Source: Aliishimia sp039978895 (GTDB taxonomy: Bacteria > Pseudomonadota > Alphaproteobacteria > Rhodobacterales > Rhodobacteraceae). From it: 64,000 nucleotides of DNA. Shown piece after piece: positions 41,300 through 49,852 of this stretch (its first letter is position 1; each line of letters begins with the position of its first letter). Location of the stretch: contig JBDWAL010000030.1 of assembly GCA_039978895.1 (NCBI GenBank), positions 1-64,000 of the forward strand, in the 5' to 3' direction. A program made the translations under genes and the position numbers. A model generated the notes under the pieces. It saw nothing but the letters and a program-made list of their open reading frames with translations. It searched no databases and was not told the DNA's origin.

Positions 41300-42712
41300 A
41301 TGGCCATGCAAGACCAAGACATCGCTGAGCTTGAAAAGCTCGTCAAAAAGGCCCGTCAAAAGCCTTTGCCGTTTGGGTTGTGTCTGGGCAAAAAGCCAGA
41401 AGACAACGTGATGTTTCTTGACCTCAAGAAATCGCCTGAAGTCATGATGCGCAAAGCGAAAGCAGAAGGTGAGACCAGCAAAGTCACCTTCGGTCACTGT
41501 GACGTGCAGGGCAAAATCATGACCTTGTCGCTGGACGGCAAATTGCTGCCCGGCATGGCAAAGAACATGAAAAAGTTCCTCTCGGGTATCAAGCTCAAGA
41601 TGAAGGTCGTTATTGCCGATCCTGACGGAAATGTTCTGGAAGATGATGGTGAACCAGAGGAAGAAGGTCTCGAAAACGAAAACGACGACAACAATGAAGA
41701 TGATGCAATCGACGACAACACAGTTGCAGACTCAGAGAACATCGAAGCCGAAGACAACACATCTGACACAGTAGAAGAACAAGTCGCAGAAACAGAGAAT
41801 GACACGCAAGACGTGGACCCTGCCGCCGAGCAATGGGGTAAAATCTCTGGCGCTCTGACACCATTGGTTCAACGCTTTGCCGCCGGACAAGACCCGCGCG
41901 CCGCCGCAATCGCAAAAGCTTGGGATGGCGCAGAAGCCGCCGCTGGAAATGGCGACTTTAAATCTGCCATGGCCGTTGCGGGCAAGTTGCGCCCTATATT
42001 GACGGCCCCTGCCGCTGCGGCAGAGCCTGCGAATACCAGCGAAAACACCGATGCAGATACGGCTACGCAGGACACCAAAGACCCAAATGCCGCCAAGTGG
42101 CAACAAATCGAAGCCGCGATCACGGCACTCTATACTAAGGCCATGGGAAACAACCCACCGAACCGCAGCAAACTTGAAGCGGCATGGGGTATGGCTGTTG
42201 AATGCGCCGAAATGGGCGATTTCACCAAAGCCTTGACCATTGCCACACGTCTTAAACCACAACTAGATACAGCGGCGGCCGCGACCACATCCGGCCAGGA
42301 TGGCGAAATCCCAAAAGACGTCGTACCGTTCCAGAAGTCCCGCATTTTGTGGCAGAGTTCACGCAAGAAGATGTTTGAAGAAGTCGGGAAACTGGAGAAA
42401 GCGATCGTCGATGCCTGCGCGGGTGACGAAGAACTTGCCTCTGTGGCACAAGCGGCGTCATCACTGACAGACCGTTTGAGTGGCTTTGATGAGAAGCTAG
42501 AAGACATCCTTGAACAGATCACTGTGACACCCGAAGGGGCCGAGCGTTCGAAGCTGAAACAGGATGCTGTGGGCGCGATTGAAACGTATCAAGCGGCCCT
42601 ACAAGACCCATTCTTTCAAGATGTTGACAAAAAGAATGGCTTTGTCGAGGTCAAGGTCGCAGCCACTGCAACCGCGTCGCTATCATCTATTGCGAAAGTT
42701 TTGGCGGCATAG
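41300..42712 (+). CDS. Unknown T6SS-linked protein with helical repeats (470 aa)
   Basis: Three parts are visible. Residues 1-115 form a compact domain (PLPFGLCLGKKPEDN, LDGKLLPGMAKNMKKFL). Residues 115-180 are a very acidic disordered linker. Residues 181-240 and 271-330 are two copies of a helical repeat (W-x-x-I then AW-x-x-A-x-x-A-x-x-GDF-x-x-A-x-x-x-A-x-x-LRP), and 345-470 begins VPFQKSRILWQSSRKK. I have the impression that this repeat plus tail combination recurs beside T6SS genes in Proteobacteria, but cannot name it. It heads the second tail operon. Cargo or accessory role is open. Confidence 0.65.
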   Translation: MAMQDQDIAELEKLVKKARQKPLPFGLCLGKKPEDNVMFLDLKKSPEVMMRKAKAEGETSKVTFGHCDVQGKIMTLSLDGKLLPGMAKNMKKFLSGIKLKMKVVIADPDGNVLEDDGEPEEEGLENENDDNNEDDAIDDNTVADSENIEAEDNTSDTVEEQVAETENDTQDVDPAAEQWGKISGALTPLVQRFAAGQDPRAAAIAKAWDGAEAAAGNGDFKSAMAVAGKLRPILTAPAAAAEPANTSENTDADTATQDTKDPNAAKWQQIEAAITALYTKAMGNNPPNRSKLEAAWGMAVECAEMGDFTKALTIATRLKPQLDTAAAATTSGQDGEIPKDVVPFQKSRILWQSSRKKMFEEVGKLEKAIVDACAGDEELASVAQAASSLTDRLSGFDEKLEDILEQITVTPEGAERSKLKQDAVGAIETYQAALQDPFFQDVDKKNGFVEVKVAATATASLSSIAKVLAA

Positions 42713-42922
42713 GGGCAGCAACGCCGAGGCCCGTTCGACAAACAGTTTTCGAAACGTAAATTTTCGGAAATTTGGGGATTTCACAGCCGTGGCATGCATG
42801 TCGCGGTTGAAAAGTGCGTGATTCCCGGCGCTTGACCCAAGCTCCAAGAGACGAAAAGGTTGCAACCAAAGGCCCGTGAGCAGCGCGAAACAGGGTCATC
42901 GGAGCAGTAAGCCAAAAAGTCG

Positions 42923-43540
42923 ATGGATATGAACCAGACGATCCCGCCAAATGCGCTTGCGCAGGCAAAAGAAGCAGACAGCACGCAGCCCCCCTTGGGC
43001 GCGCTGCGTTTTGAGATGCCGCAAGACTTATACGCCGCGATCCCACAACTGTCCGAGCTGACCCAAAAGCGCCCCATGGCCGACGAAGACGCACTGGATT
43101 ACCTGTGGCGGCTGCGCGCCAGCACGACACCGGAAGAAGCTGTTACATATACGGCCTTTGCCGCCTTGCCCCAGATGGCGATCTGGTGGGCTCATGAGTG
43201 TTTGCGATTGATGCCCGAGACATTAGACCAAGCCGATCTAGACATGATGGAAAACGTTGGGCGCTGGATCAGCGCCCCCAACAAAGACATGCGTCATCAA
43301 ATTATGCGTCAGGCGCTTTGGGCCTCTAAGCGAAGTCCGGCGGTTATGTTGGGCTTGTCCGTTGGGTGGTCAGGGGGATCAATCGCTCCGAATGACCCGG
43401 CTAACGTGCCTGTGTCGCGATCCCCGAAATCCATCAACTCCGCTGTCTTGTCCTCTTTGGCACAAGCACAACTCTCGCGCCGGTCCGTGCTTTTGGCAAA
43501 AATCATAGACATGGCTGAATCCTTGTTTCGGGTCTATTAG
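42923..43540 (+). CDS. DUF6931-type T6SS-associated protein 2
   Basis: A 205-residue helical protein homologous to the one at 18371-18994: core IWWAHECLRLMPE, followed by PNKDMRHQIMRQAL and a C-terminal long helix ending in MAESLFRVY. No catalytic motif. Here it precedes the second TagH, whereas copy 1 lies between vgrG and PAAR; having one copy per tail module suggests a structural or adaptor job specific to each module. The 210-bp gap before it (42713-42922) shows no gene, and I see no clear promoter or terminator there. Confidence 0.6.
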   Translation: MDMNQTIPPNALAQAKEADSTQPPLGALRFEMPQDLYAAIPQLSELTQKRPMADEDALDYLWRLRASTTPEEAVTYTAFAALPQMAIWWAHECLRLMPETLDQADLDMMENVGRWISAPNKDMRHQIMRQALWASKRSPAVMLGLSVGWSGGSIAPNDPANVPVSRSPKSINSAVLSSLAQAQLSRRSVLLAKIIDMAESLFRVY

Positions 43541-43605
43541 GGCGGCTTGGGTGTGTCAGTGAGTTTTCGCCGAAATACAGGGCATAGCGTAGGGTGCGTG
43601 CAGGC

Positions 43606-45051
43606 ATGACATTGGTCTTGCAGATCGAAAACTATAGCGTGTTGGAGGATGGCGGGCCCGTGCAATTCGCCGTGCCACCACAAGGCGCGCAAATCGGTCG
43701 CAGTCCCTCTATGCACTGGACCCTGCCAGATCCCACCCGCCATATCAGCAGTCACCACTTTGATATCGCCGTACAAAATGGGACATATTATCTGCGTGAC
43801 GTTTCAACGAATGGCACCTTCCTGCAAGGCAGTCGGTATCGTTTGGACGGATTACACCAACTCGCCAATGGGGACCGCTTTCAGGTGGGGTCCTACTTCA
43901 TCATTGCAATGCTTGGTGCAACGGCCTCTGTCGCGCCATCCGCGCCGTCACCGCAAGTACCTTCTGGATTCAGCACTCCGCCACATCATGCAAACAAGTC
44001 TTGGGATGATGCCGCCGACCCTTGGGATGTTGGCGGCCCGGCTGAACCGATTGATCCCCTGCCGCCGCGCCCGGGCGCGCGTGCGGATGATTTCGCTGAC
44101 GATTTTATCGACTTGCCCCCAGCAGGTGCACCTCGTTCGCCCCTGCAACAGCCTCCGTCCGCGGCCCATGCGACGTTTGCTCAACCGGCACCAGTTTTGT
44201 CGCCGCCGCGCACGACACCGCCAACATCTTCAGAAATCCAGTCGCCACCTCGCCCGGCGCGTTTGCCTGAACCACCAACCCCAGCCCCTGTGCCACCGGT
44301 AGCTCCGCCCCCTGCACCACCGGTAGCTGCTCCAGTGCCAACACCCGTTGCCGCGCCCGAACCCGTCGCCCCCATTCCTTCAGTTCCGCGCCCCGATGTT
44401 GGCCAAGTATCACGTCCAACACCGCAAGCGATCTCGGCAGATGTCGCAAAAGCCGCCCCTGTGGCTGTACGCAGTGATGCATTTGTGCGCGCCTTTTGTG
44501 ATGCCGCGGGCCTCCCGGCGGATTCTTACGCTGACGTCGATGGCCTCGCCCTCGCCAAGGCATTGGGGGAAAGTACCCGCGTTGTTGCTTCTGAATTGAT
44601 TATGTTGCTGCAAGCCCGCGCGTCTGCGAAACAATTCACCCGTGGCGGCGAGCGCACAATGCGACGTGCAAGCGACAATAACCCGTTAAAATTCTTGCCA
44701 GATGCCGAACAGGCCATCGAAACCATGTACCTCAAACATCGTGCCGGGTTCCTGTCGGGACCGGAGGGGCTAAGCGAAGCCTTAAAGGACATCCGACTGC
44801 ACCAAACAGCCGTGTTTGCAGCGATTCAACCCGCCTTGGCCGCACTCCTTGAGGGATTGAGTCCAGAAGATGTGGAAGCGCAAGGAAGTGCTGGTTTGGG
44901 ACTTGGAAGCGGCAAGCGAGGCAAGGCATGGGACACATTTGTTGAGCGTTGGGACAGCAAGGCTGCACCGCATGAGAACGGGATGCTCGACGAGTTTTTG
45001 AAACATTTCGCCAAAGCTTATGCCGATATGGTCTCTGGCGACGCAACCTAA
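43606..45051 (+). CDS. T6SS FHA-domain protein TagH 2
   Basis: A 481-residue paralogue of TagH. FHA domain at 10-100 (IGRSPSMHWTLPD, ISSHHFD, STNGTFLQGS), a Pro/Ala-rich linker of about 200 residues with PPAPPVAAP runs, and the T6SS FHA C-terminal domain from about 300 (ASDNNPLKFLPDAEQAIE). The frame opens at a GTG (43594), but ATG 43606 (MTLVLQIENY) starts at the expected strand of the FHA fold. Two FHA proteins beside one phosphatase imply that both modules may be under phospho-control. Confidence 0.88.
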   Translation: MTLVLQIENYSVLEDGGPVQFAVPPQGAQIGRSPSMHWTLPDPTRHISSHHFDIAVQNGTYYLRDVSTNGTFLQGSRYRLDGLHQLANGDRFQVGSYFIIAMLGATASVAPSAPSPQVPSGFSTPPHHANKSWDDAADPWDVGGPAEPIDPLPPRPGARADDFADDFIDLPPAGAPRSPLQQPPSAAHATFAQPAPVLSPPRTTPPTSSEIQSPPRPARLPEPPTPAPVPPVAPPPAPPVAAPVPTPVAAPEPVAPIPSVPRPDVGQVSRPTPQAISADVAKAAPVAVRSDAFVRAFCDAAGLPADSYADVDGLALAKALGESTRVVASELIMLLQARASAKQFTRGGERTMRRASDNNPLKFLPDAEQAIETMYLKHRAGFLSGPEGLSEALKDIRLHQTAVFAAIQPALAALLEGLSPEDVEAQGSAGLGLGSGKRGKAWDTFVERWDSKAAPHENGMLDEFLKHFAKAYADMVSGDAT

Positions 45052-45168
45052 TGCACGTTGGCGGCGACCATGCACTGTCCGGTATTCCTTACCTGTCACA
45101 CCGCCCGCGAACCTGTTATTTAAAGTCGAAATGTGCCGTCGGGCGCTTCGGGTCAGGAAGAAACTAGA

Positions 45169-46530
45169 ATGGCATTACCTTGGTTGCTGGAAGAAGTGTC
45201 GAAAGATGCGCCTTGTGGGCCTGACCTAGAACGCGCTGACGATCCTGCATTTATCGATTACTACTTTGAAGCCGAAGGCCGCCTTCCCGACAGATATTTC
45301 ACACCGGGCACGAGATCAGAGGCCAATCCCGAAGGCTCACTGGACGTGTTGTTTGATCCACGCAGCGTGGATCGTAAGACAGAACGCGACGCGATCGAAG
45401 CACTCTTAAAGCGCAGTCGCGATGTGCGCCTTTTATCGTTGTTGGCACGTTGGGAAGCGCTGGCTGGGCGCAGCGCAGGGTTTGCACAGGCCATCGCCGG
45501 GATTGCGGATTTGCTGGAAGCCAATCCTGATGACGTGCACCCGAATATCACGCCCACACCTTCTGACCGCCGCGGCGCACTCGAAGAACTCGGCAGCTCT
45601 GTGACGGTCATTTTCCCATTGCAGCACATGCCATTAAATGGCCAAGTCGACGTCACCTTGCGGCGCTACATGGTTGGTTCCGGCAAAACTGCGGCGCGGT
45701 CCTACGAAGAAGACGCAAATGCAAGCCAGCTTGTCAGCGCCTTGCAAGATAACGGCGGCAAAGCCGCGCTTGATCAGACCCATTCCGATTTGACCATGGC
45801 TGCGGACGGGTTGGGGCGAATAGCGCGTGCTTGCAAAGCACATCCCGAGAAACCATTCAATTTGGATTTCTCCAACGTGTTAGATACGATTTCCGCGATG
45901 CAGGATGTGATCCAGCAAGCGCGCCCGGATTTGGATGTCTGGTCCTCAGATGCTTTGGACGATGTAACACAAGATGACGACGCGCCTGAGACAGCGCAAA
46001 CCGGCGATGCACCCGTAGCGTCCGCCACATCGGTGGCACAGGTCGACGCAGCAGATGCTGTCACGGATCAACCCGCAGCACGTGTTACCCTGCAAGCCAT
46101 CGAAAAGTACCTTGCCCACAACGAGCCGTCATCTGCCGCGCTATTGTTGGTCACGCAAGCGCGGCTTCTAATTGGTCGCCCGTTGATCGAAGCTTTGGAA
46201 ACTTTGCTTCCAGGCGAAGCGGGCAAGGCCGTGATCGATTTTGGCCCGGCACACGGGTTTTCTCTGCCCATGGAGCGATTGAGGTCTTTGGCCGCTGAAA
46301 ATGCGCAAAGCGCCAGCCCCGAAGCGGAACTTGCAGCACCCACCGCGCCTGACTTGAAGACACGAGCAGATGTTGCGGCACATATCCGCAGTGTTGAAAA
46401 TTTCTATAGAAAAAATGAACCTACAAGCCCGATCCCCTTGCTACTTGTTCGCGCAAGAAGCTATCTAGACAAGGATTTTGAGGCAATTGTCGCAGAACTG
46501 CTTCCCGCTCCGAAACAGAGCGGGGACTAA
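45169..46530 (+). CDS. T6SS protein TssA 2 with duplicated C-terminal motif
   Basis: A 453-residue ImpA-family TssA. It starts ALPWLLEEVSKDAPCGPDLE and contains the ImpA core (AIAGIADLLEANPDDVHPN). The C-terminal motif that occurs once in TssA1 is present twice: about 304-350 (NEPSSAALLLVTQARLL) and about 398-448 (NEPTSPIPLLLVRARSYL). ATG 45169 is preceded by AGGAAG; the upstream GTG at 45133 lacks a site. It is about 105 residues longer than TssA1. Complete and in frame. Confidence 0.88.
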   Translation: MALPWLLEEVSKDAPCGPDLERADDPAFIDYYFEAEGRLPDRYFTPGTRSEANPEGSLDVLFDPRSVDRKTERDAIEALLKRSRDVRLLSLLARWEALAGRSAGFAQAIAGIADLLEANPDDVHPNITPTPSDRRGALEELGSSVTVIFPLQHMPLNGQVDVTLRRYMVGSGKTAARSYEEDANASQLVSALQDNGGKAALDQTHSDLTMAADGLGRIARACKAHPEKPFNLDFSNVLDTISAMQDVIQQARPDLDVWSSDALDDVTQDDDAPETAQTGDAPVASATSVAQVDAADAVTDQPAARVTLQAIEKYLAHNEPSSAALLLVTQARLLIGRPLIEALETLLPGEAGKAVIDFGPAHGFSLPMERLRSLAAENAQSASPEAELAAPTAPDLKTRADVAAHIRSVENFYRKNEPTSPIPLLLVRARSYLDKDFEAIVAELLPAPKQSGD

Positions 46531-46628
46531 CTGCAATACACTAGTGATTTCTCGCCCAGAGTGTGTCATTCTGGTTGACTTGCAACAGGCTGGAAGTTTC
46601 ATTGTTATCAACGAGGGAGTGATTGGTA

Positions 46629-47147
46629 ATGGCATCTGATAAAGCGACCGATTTTATTAAGCGTAACCGCCCACCACGGGTGAATATTGCCTATGAAGAT
46701 CCGTATGACAGCGAGCAGATGGTGGAATTGCCCTTCGTGATGGGTATCATGTCCGACCTATCGGGCAACGCGCCAGCCGTGGAGAAAGCCCCTCTTGAGG
46801 AACGCGATTTCGCCGATGTAACCGCAGCAACGCTGGATACATACATGGAAAGCGTCGGCCCCGGTGTAAGCGTAAATGTCGACAACAAGTTGGATGAAGA
46901 CAGCAAGGATCGCATCGGCGTGAACTTGTCCTTCAGCAGCATGAACGATTTTGGCCCAGCCGAGATTGCCAAGCAGGTTCCATCCCTGAACAAATTACTG
47001 GAAGCGCGCCAACACCTGGCGAACCTTCAACGCTATATGAACTCCAAGCCAAAGGCTCAGGAGAAAATCAAAGAATTGCTGAACGACCCAGACCTGATGT
47101 CGGCGCTTGCCGAACGGGAAAAGGCGGATGGTGAGGGAGACAGCTGA
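46629..47147 (+). CDS. T6SS sheath small subunit TssB 2
   Basis: A 172-residue TssB: IKRNRPPRVNIAYEDP at the N-terminus, LPFVMGIMSDLSG, LNKLLEARQHLANLQRYM. It is clearly diverged from TssB1 and the giant fusion, which resemble each other much more. ATG 46629 is used; a TTG at 46623 also opens the frame. GAGGGAG lies 9-15 bases upstream. The stop overlaps tssC2 by one base (TGATG). It should pair with TssC2. Confidence 0.93.
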   Translation: MASDKATDFIKRNRPPRVNIAYEDPYDSEQMVELPFVMGIMSDLSGNAPAVEKAPLEERDFADVTAATLDTYMESVGPGVSVNVDNKLDEDSKDRIGVNLSFSSMNDFGPAEIAKQVPSLNKLLEARQHLANLQRYMNSKPKAQEKIKELLNDPDLMSALAEREKADGEGDS

Positions 47148-48637
47148 TGAGCGACGCAACATCCCAAACAGCGGGCCAAACCGAAGGCCTCTCAGAACTA
47201 GATGAATTTTCGGACATCCTGCGCCAAACGATCAAACCGCGCAGCGATGTGGCCGCCAAGGAAGTCGACAACGCCGTTGTTGCCCTTGTGAAAGAAGCCA
47301 TGGATGACGAGACAGTCATCGCCGAAGACGTGATTGACACAATCGATGCAATCCTTGCCAAGATCGACAAAAAACTGTCCGATCAAGTCAACGAGATCAT
47401 GCATAACGAGGAATTTCAAAAGCTGGAAAGCAGCTGGCGTGGCCTCGCGTATACGATCAACAATTCGGAAACCGACAGCACCTTGCGTGTGAAAGTCATG
47501 AACGCGTCCAAGACTGAGCTTCAATCCGAAATGCGCCGCTATCCGGGTGCCAAATGGGACAAGAGCCCACTGTTCCAAAAGATTTACGAGCAGGAATTCG
47601 GCACTCTTGGCGGCAAGCCTTATGGTGCTTTGATTGGGGATTACTACTTTGGTATGGGCTCTGGCGATGTGGCGCTGTTGCGCGATATTTCCAAGATTGC
47701 TGCTGCCGCCCACGCACCTTTCGTCTCTGCTGCTGCGCCTGAACTTCTGGGTATGGACAGCTGGAACGAAATTGGCACGCCTCCGGATCTATCGGAAATC
47801 TTTGATACCCCGGATTATGCCGCGTGGAACGGTCTACGCGACAGTGAAAATAGCCGCTATCTGGCGCTGACCGCGCCGCGCGTTTTGTCGCGTGAGCCTT
47901 ATGGCCAAGATGGCACCTCTGTGGTTGAAGAGTTCAACTTCGAAGAGGAAACCGACGGACATACAGGCGAGAAATACGCTTGGATGAATGCGGCCCATAC
48001 TATGGCCGTAAATATCAATCGCGCTCACAAGGAACACGGCTGGACTGTGCAAATTCGTGGCGTGAAATCGGGTGGGGAAGTTCTAAACCTTCCAACCCAC
48101 AACTTTGACACGGGCGATGGGTCGCAAGACCTCAAATGCCCCACCGAAGTGTCGATCACAGATCGACGCGAAGGGGAGCTGTCTGCGGCGGGTCTTATGG
48201 GGTTGATCCATCGCAAACACACCGACAAAGCGGCCTTTATCGGGGCTCAGTCCTTGTATCGTCCGAAGAAATTCGCAGATGAGCTGGCAACAGCGTCTGA
48301 TGCGATGTCGGCGCGTATTCCCTATATTTTCGCGGTGTCGCGCTTCAGCCACTATCTGAAGTGCATGGTGCGCGATAAAATCGGGCAAAGTCCTGATCGT
48401 ATCCAGTTGGAGCGTGATCTCCAGACCTGGATCAATAAATATGTCTCTGGGAATCCAGAAAGTGCGAGTGAAAAAGAGAAGGCTAAAAAGCCGCTCGCCG
48501 GTGCCAAGGTCGAAGTGATCGAGGACGAGGAAAACCCGGGGTACTATGTGGGTAAGTTTTTTCTTAAACCACATTTTCAGCTGGAAGGAATGGATATCGG
48601 GATGTCTCTCGTGTCCAAACTCTCCGGTAAGAAGTGA
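47147..48637 (+). CDS. T6SS sheath large subunit TssC 2
   Basis: A 496-residue TssC. Blocks: HNEEFQKLESSWRGLAYTIN, LGGKPYGALIGDYYFG, IAAAAHAPFVSAAAP, CPTEVSITDRREGELS and the full C-terminal arm LEGMDIGMSLVSKLSGKK. Same length as TssC1 but about half identical by eye. Both therefore look functional, and a mixed sheath is not obviously excluded, though each tssC sits directly next to its own tssB. Confidence 0.94.
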   Translation: MSDATSQTAGQTEGLSELDEFSDILRQTIKPRSDVAAKEVDNAVVALVKEAMDDETVIAEDVIDTIDAILAKIDKKLSDQVNEIMHNEEFQKLESSWRGLAYTINNSETDSTLRVKVMNASKTELQSEMRRYPGAKWDKSPLFQKIYEQEFGTLGGKPYGALIGDYYFGMGSGDVALLRDISKIAAAAHAPFVSAAAPELLGMDSWNEIGTPPDLSEIFDTPDYAAWNGLRDSENSRYLALTAPRVLSREPYGQDGTSVVEEFNFEEETDGHTGEKYAWMNAAHTMAVNINRAHKEHGWTVQIRGVKSGGEVLNLPTHNFDTGDGSQDLKCPTEVSITDRREGELSAAGLMGLIHRKHTDKAAFIGAQSLYRPKKFADELATASDAMSARIPYIFAVSRFSHYLKCMVRDKIGQSPDRIQLERDLQTWINKYVSGNPESASEKEKAKKPLAGAKVEVIEDEENPGYYVGKFFLKPHFQLEGMDIGMSLVSKLSGKK

Positions 48638-48683
48638 GCGGAACTGGTTAACAATCTCAACACACCCACCAATGGAGTGACAC

Positions 48684-49181
48684 ATGGCTGTCGATATTTT
48701 TCTTCTTCTCTCAAACAATATTAAGGGCGAGTCTCAGGACGCGACACACCGGGACAATATTGATGTCCTACAATGGAGCTGGGGCCTGACACAAAGCGGC
48801 ACCACACATATGGGTTCTGGCGGCGGCGGCGGCAAAGTTGACGTTGGCGACATCCAATTGACGAAATACGTGGACCTCGCGTCCAACGATCTGATCAAGC
48901 GCTGTACCTCTGGTGAGCACATCGAATCCGGTCAGCTTATCGTGCGCAAATCTGGCGGTGGTACTCCTGTTGAGTACTTCATAATGCGCATGGAAAACAT
49001 CATGATCACCAACTATTCCACAGGCGGTTCCAAAGACGGTCTTGACCGTATTCAGGAAAGCCTGACGCTGAACTTCCGCAAATTCGAAGTACAGTACACA
49101 ATGCAAGAAGAGTCCGGCGCACCTGGCGCGGAAACTCTGTCTGGCTGGGACATCGCAGAAAACCTGGAGTGGAGCAGCTAA
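48684..49181 (+). CDS. T6SS tube protein Hcp 2
   Basis: A 165-residue Hcp: MAVDIFLLLSNNIKGES, VLQWSWGLTQSG, a Gly-rich loop (GSGGGGGK), DIQLTKYVDLASNDL and FRKFEVQYTMQEE. It is distinct from Hcp1 in the loops. It is encoded after tssC2 in the same order as module 1. AATGGAGTG precedes the ATG by a few bases. Confidence 0.93.
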   Translation: MAVDIFLLLSNNIKGESQDATHRDNIDVLQWSWGLTQSGTTHMGSGGGGGKVDVGDIQLTKYVDLASNDLIKRCTSGEHIESGQLIVRKSGGGTPVEYFIMRMENIMITNYSTGGSKDGLDRIQESLTLNFRKFEVQYTMQEESGAPGAETLSGWDIAENLEWSS

Positions 49182-49264
49182 GCCCCTCTGTTTTCTTGAG
49201 CCGAGAAGATCAAGGCCGGCGCAGACGCGTCGGCCTTTTTCGTATAATTTCAATTGGTTGATCT

Positions 49265-49852
49265 ATGTCCCGCACCTTTGATGACAACAAAACACGTCCC
49301 CCCCGCACCCCTGAAGGTCGACGGCAGGTTTCTTTGATGCATGTGTTCCGTGCCTCAGCGGAATCGCGCAGCAGTCGTTTCACCGGATCGCAACGGCAAG
49401 AAGACGGGCGAACTGTCACCGTGCGCACCAAGCAAAAGCGCGAAGGTGTCGATGAAAGCGAACTGCGCCGTCATCTGAACATGGACCTCAATGCGTTAAT
49501 GAACACCATTCGATTAGACGCCGTTGTGAACCTCGACACGCATCCTTATGTCGCAAAATCGATCCTGAACTATGGCTTTACCGACATGAGCAGCCTGACC
49601 CGGTCTGAAAAAACCGACCATCAGATTGCAGCTTCCATCCGTCAATCGTTGATCGATCACGAGCCACGGCTGATCCCGGAATCCATTGAAATTACCATCA
49701 TCCCAATCAACGAGGCCGCGGCGCAAAAAGTGTCGTTTGAAATCAGCGCAGAACTCGTCGCGGAGCCTGCGGATATCCCCTTGGACTTTGTAGCCGAAGT
49801 TGATCTTGGCGCAGGAAAAATGAAGTTAAACCGCTTCCGGGTGCAAGGATGA
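49265..49852 (+). CDS. T6SS baseplate protein TssE 2
   Basis: A 195-residue gp25-like protein. The conserved core LRRHLNMDLNALMNTIRLD, SILNYGFTDMS and PRLIPESIEITI matches TssE, but the first 65 residues are a basic, low-complexity extension (Arg/Ser/Thr-rich) not present to that extent in TssE1. The stop overlaps the tssF2 start (ATGA). An ATG at 49337 could trim the extension; no better ribosome site decides it. Confidence 0.87.
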   Translation: MSRTFDDNKTRPPRTPEGRRQVSLMHVFRASAESRSSRFTGSQRQEDGRTVTVRTKQKREGVDESELRRHLNMDLNALMNTIRLDAVVNLDTHPYVAKSILNYGFTDMSSLTRSEKTDHQIAASIRQSLIDHEPRLIPESIEITIIPINEAAAQKVSFEISAELVAEPADIPLDFVAEVDLGAGKMKLNRFRVQG

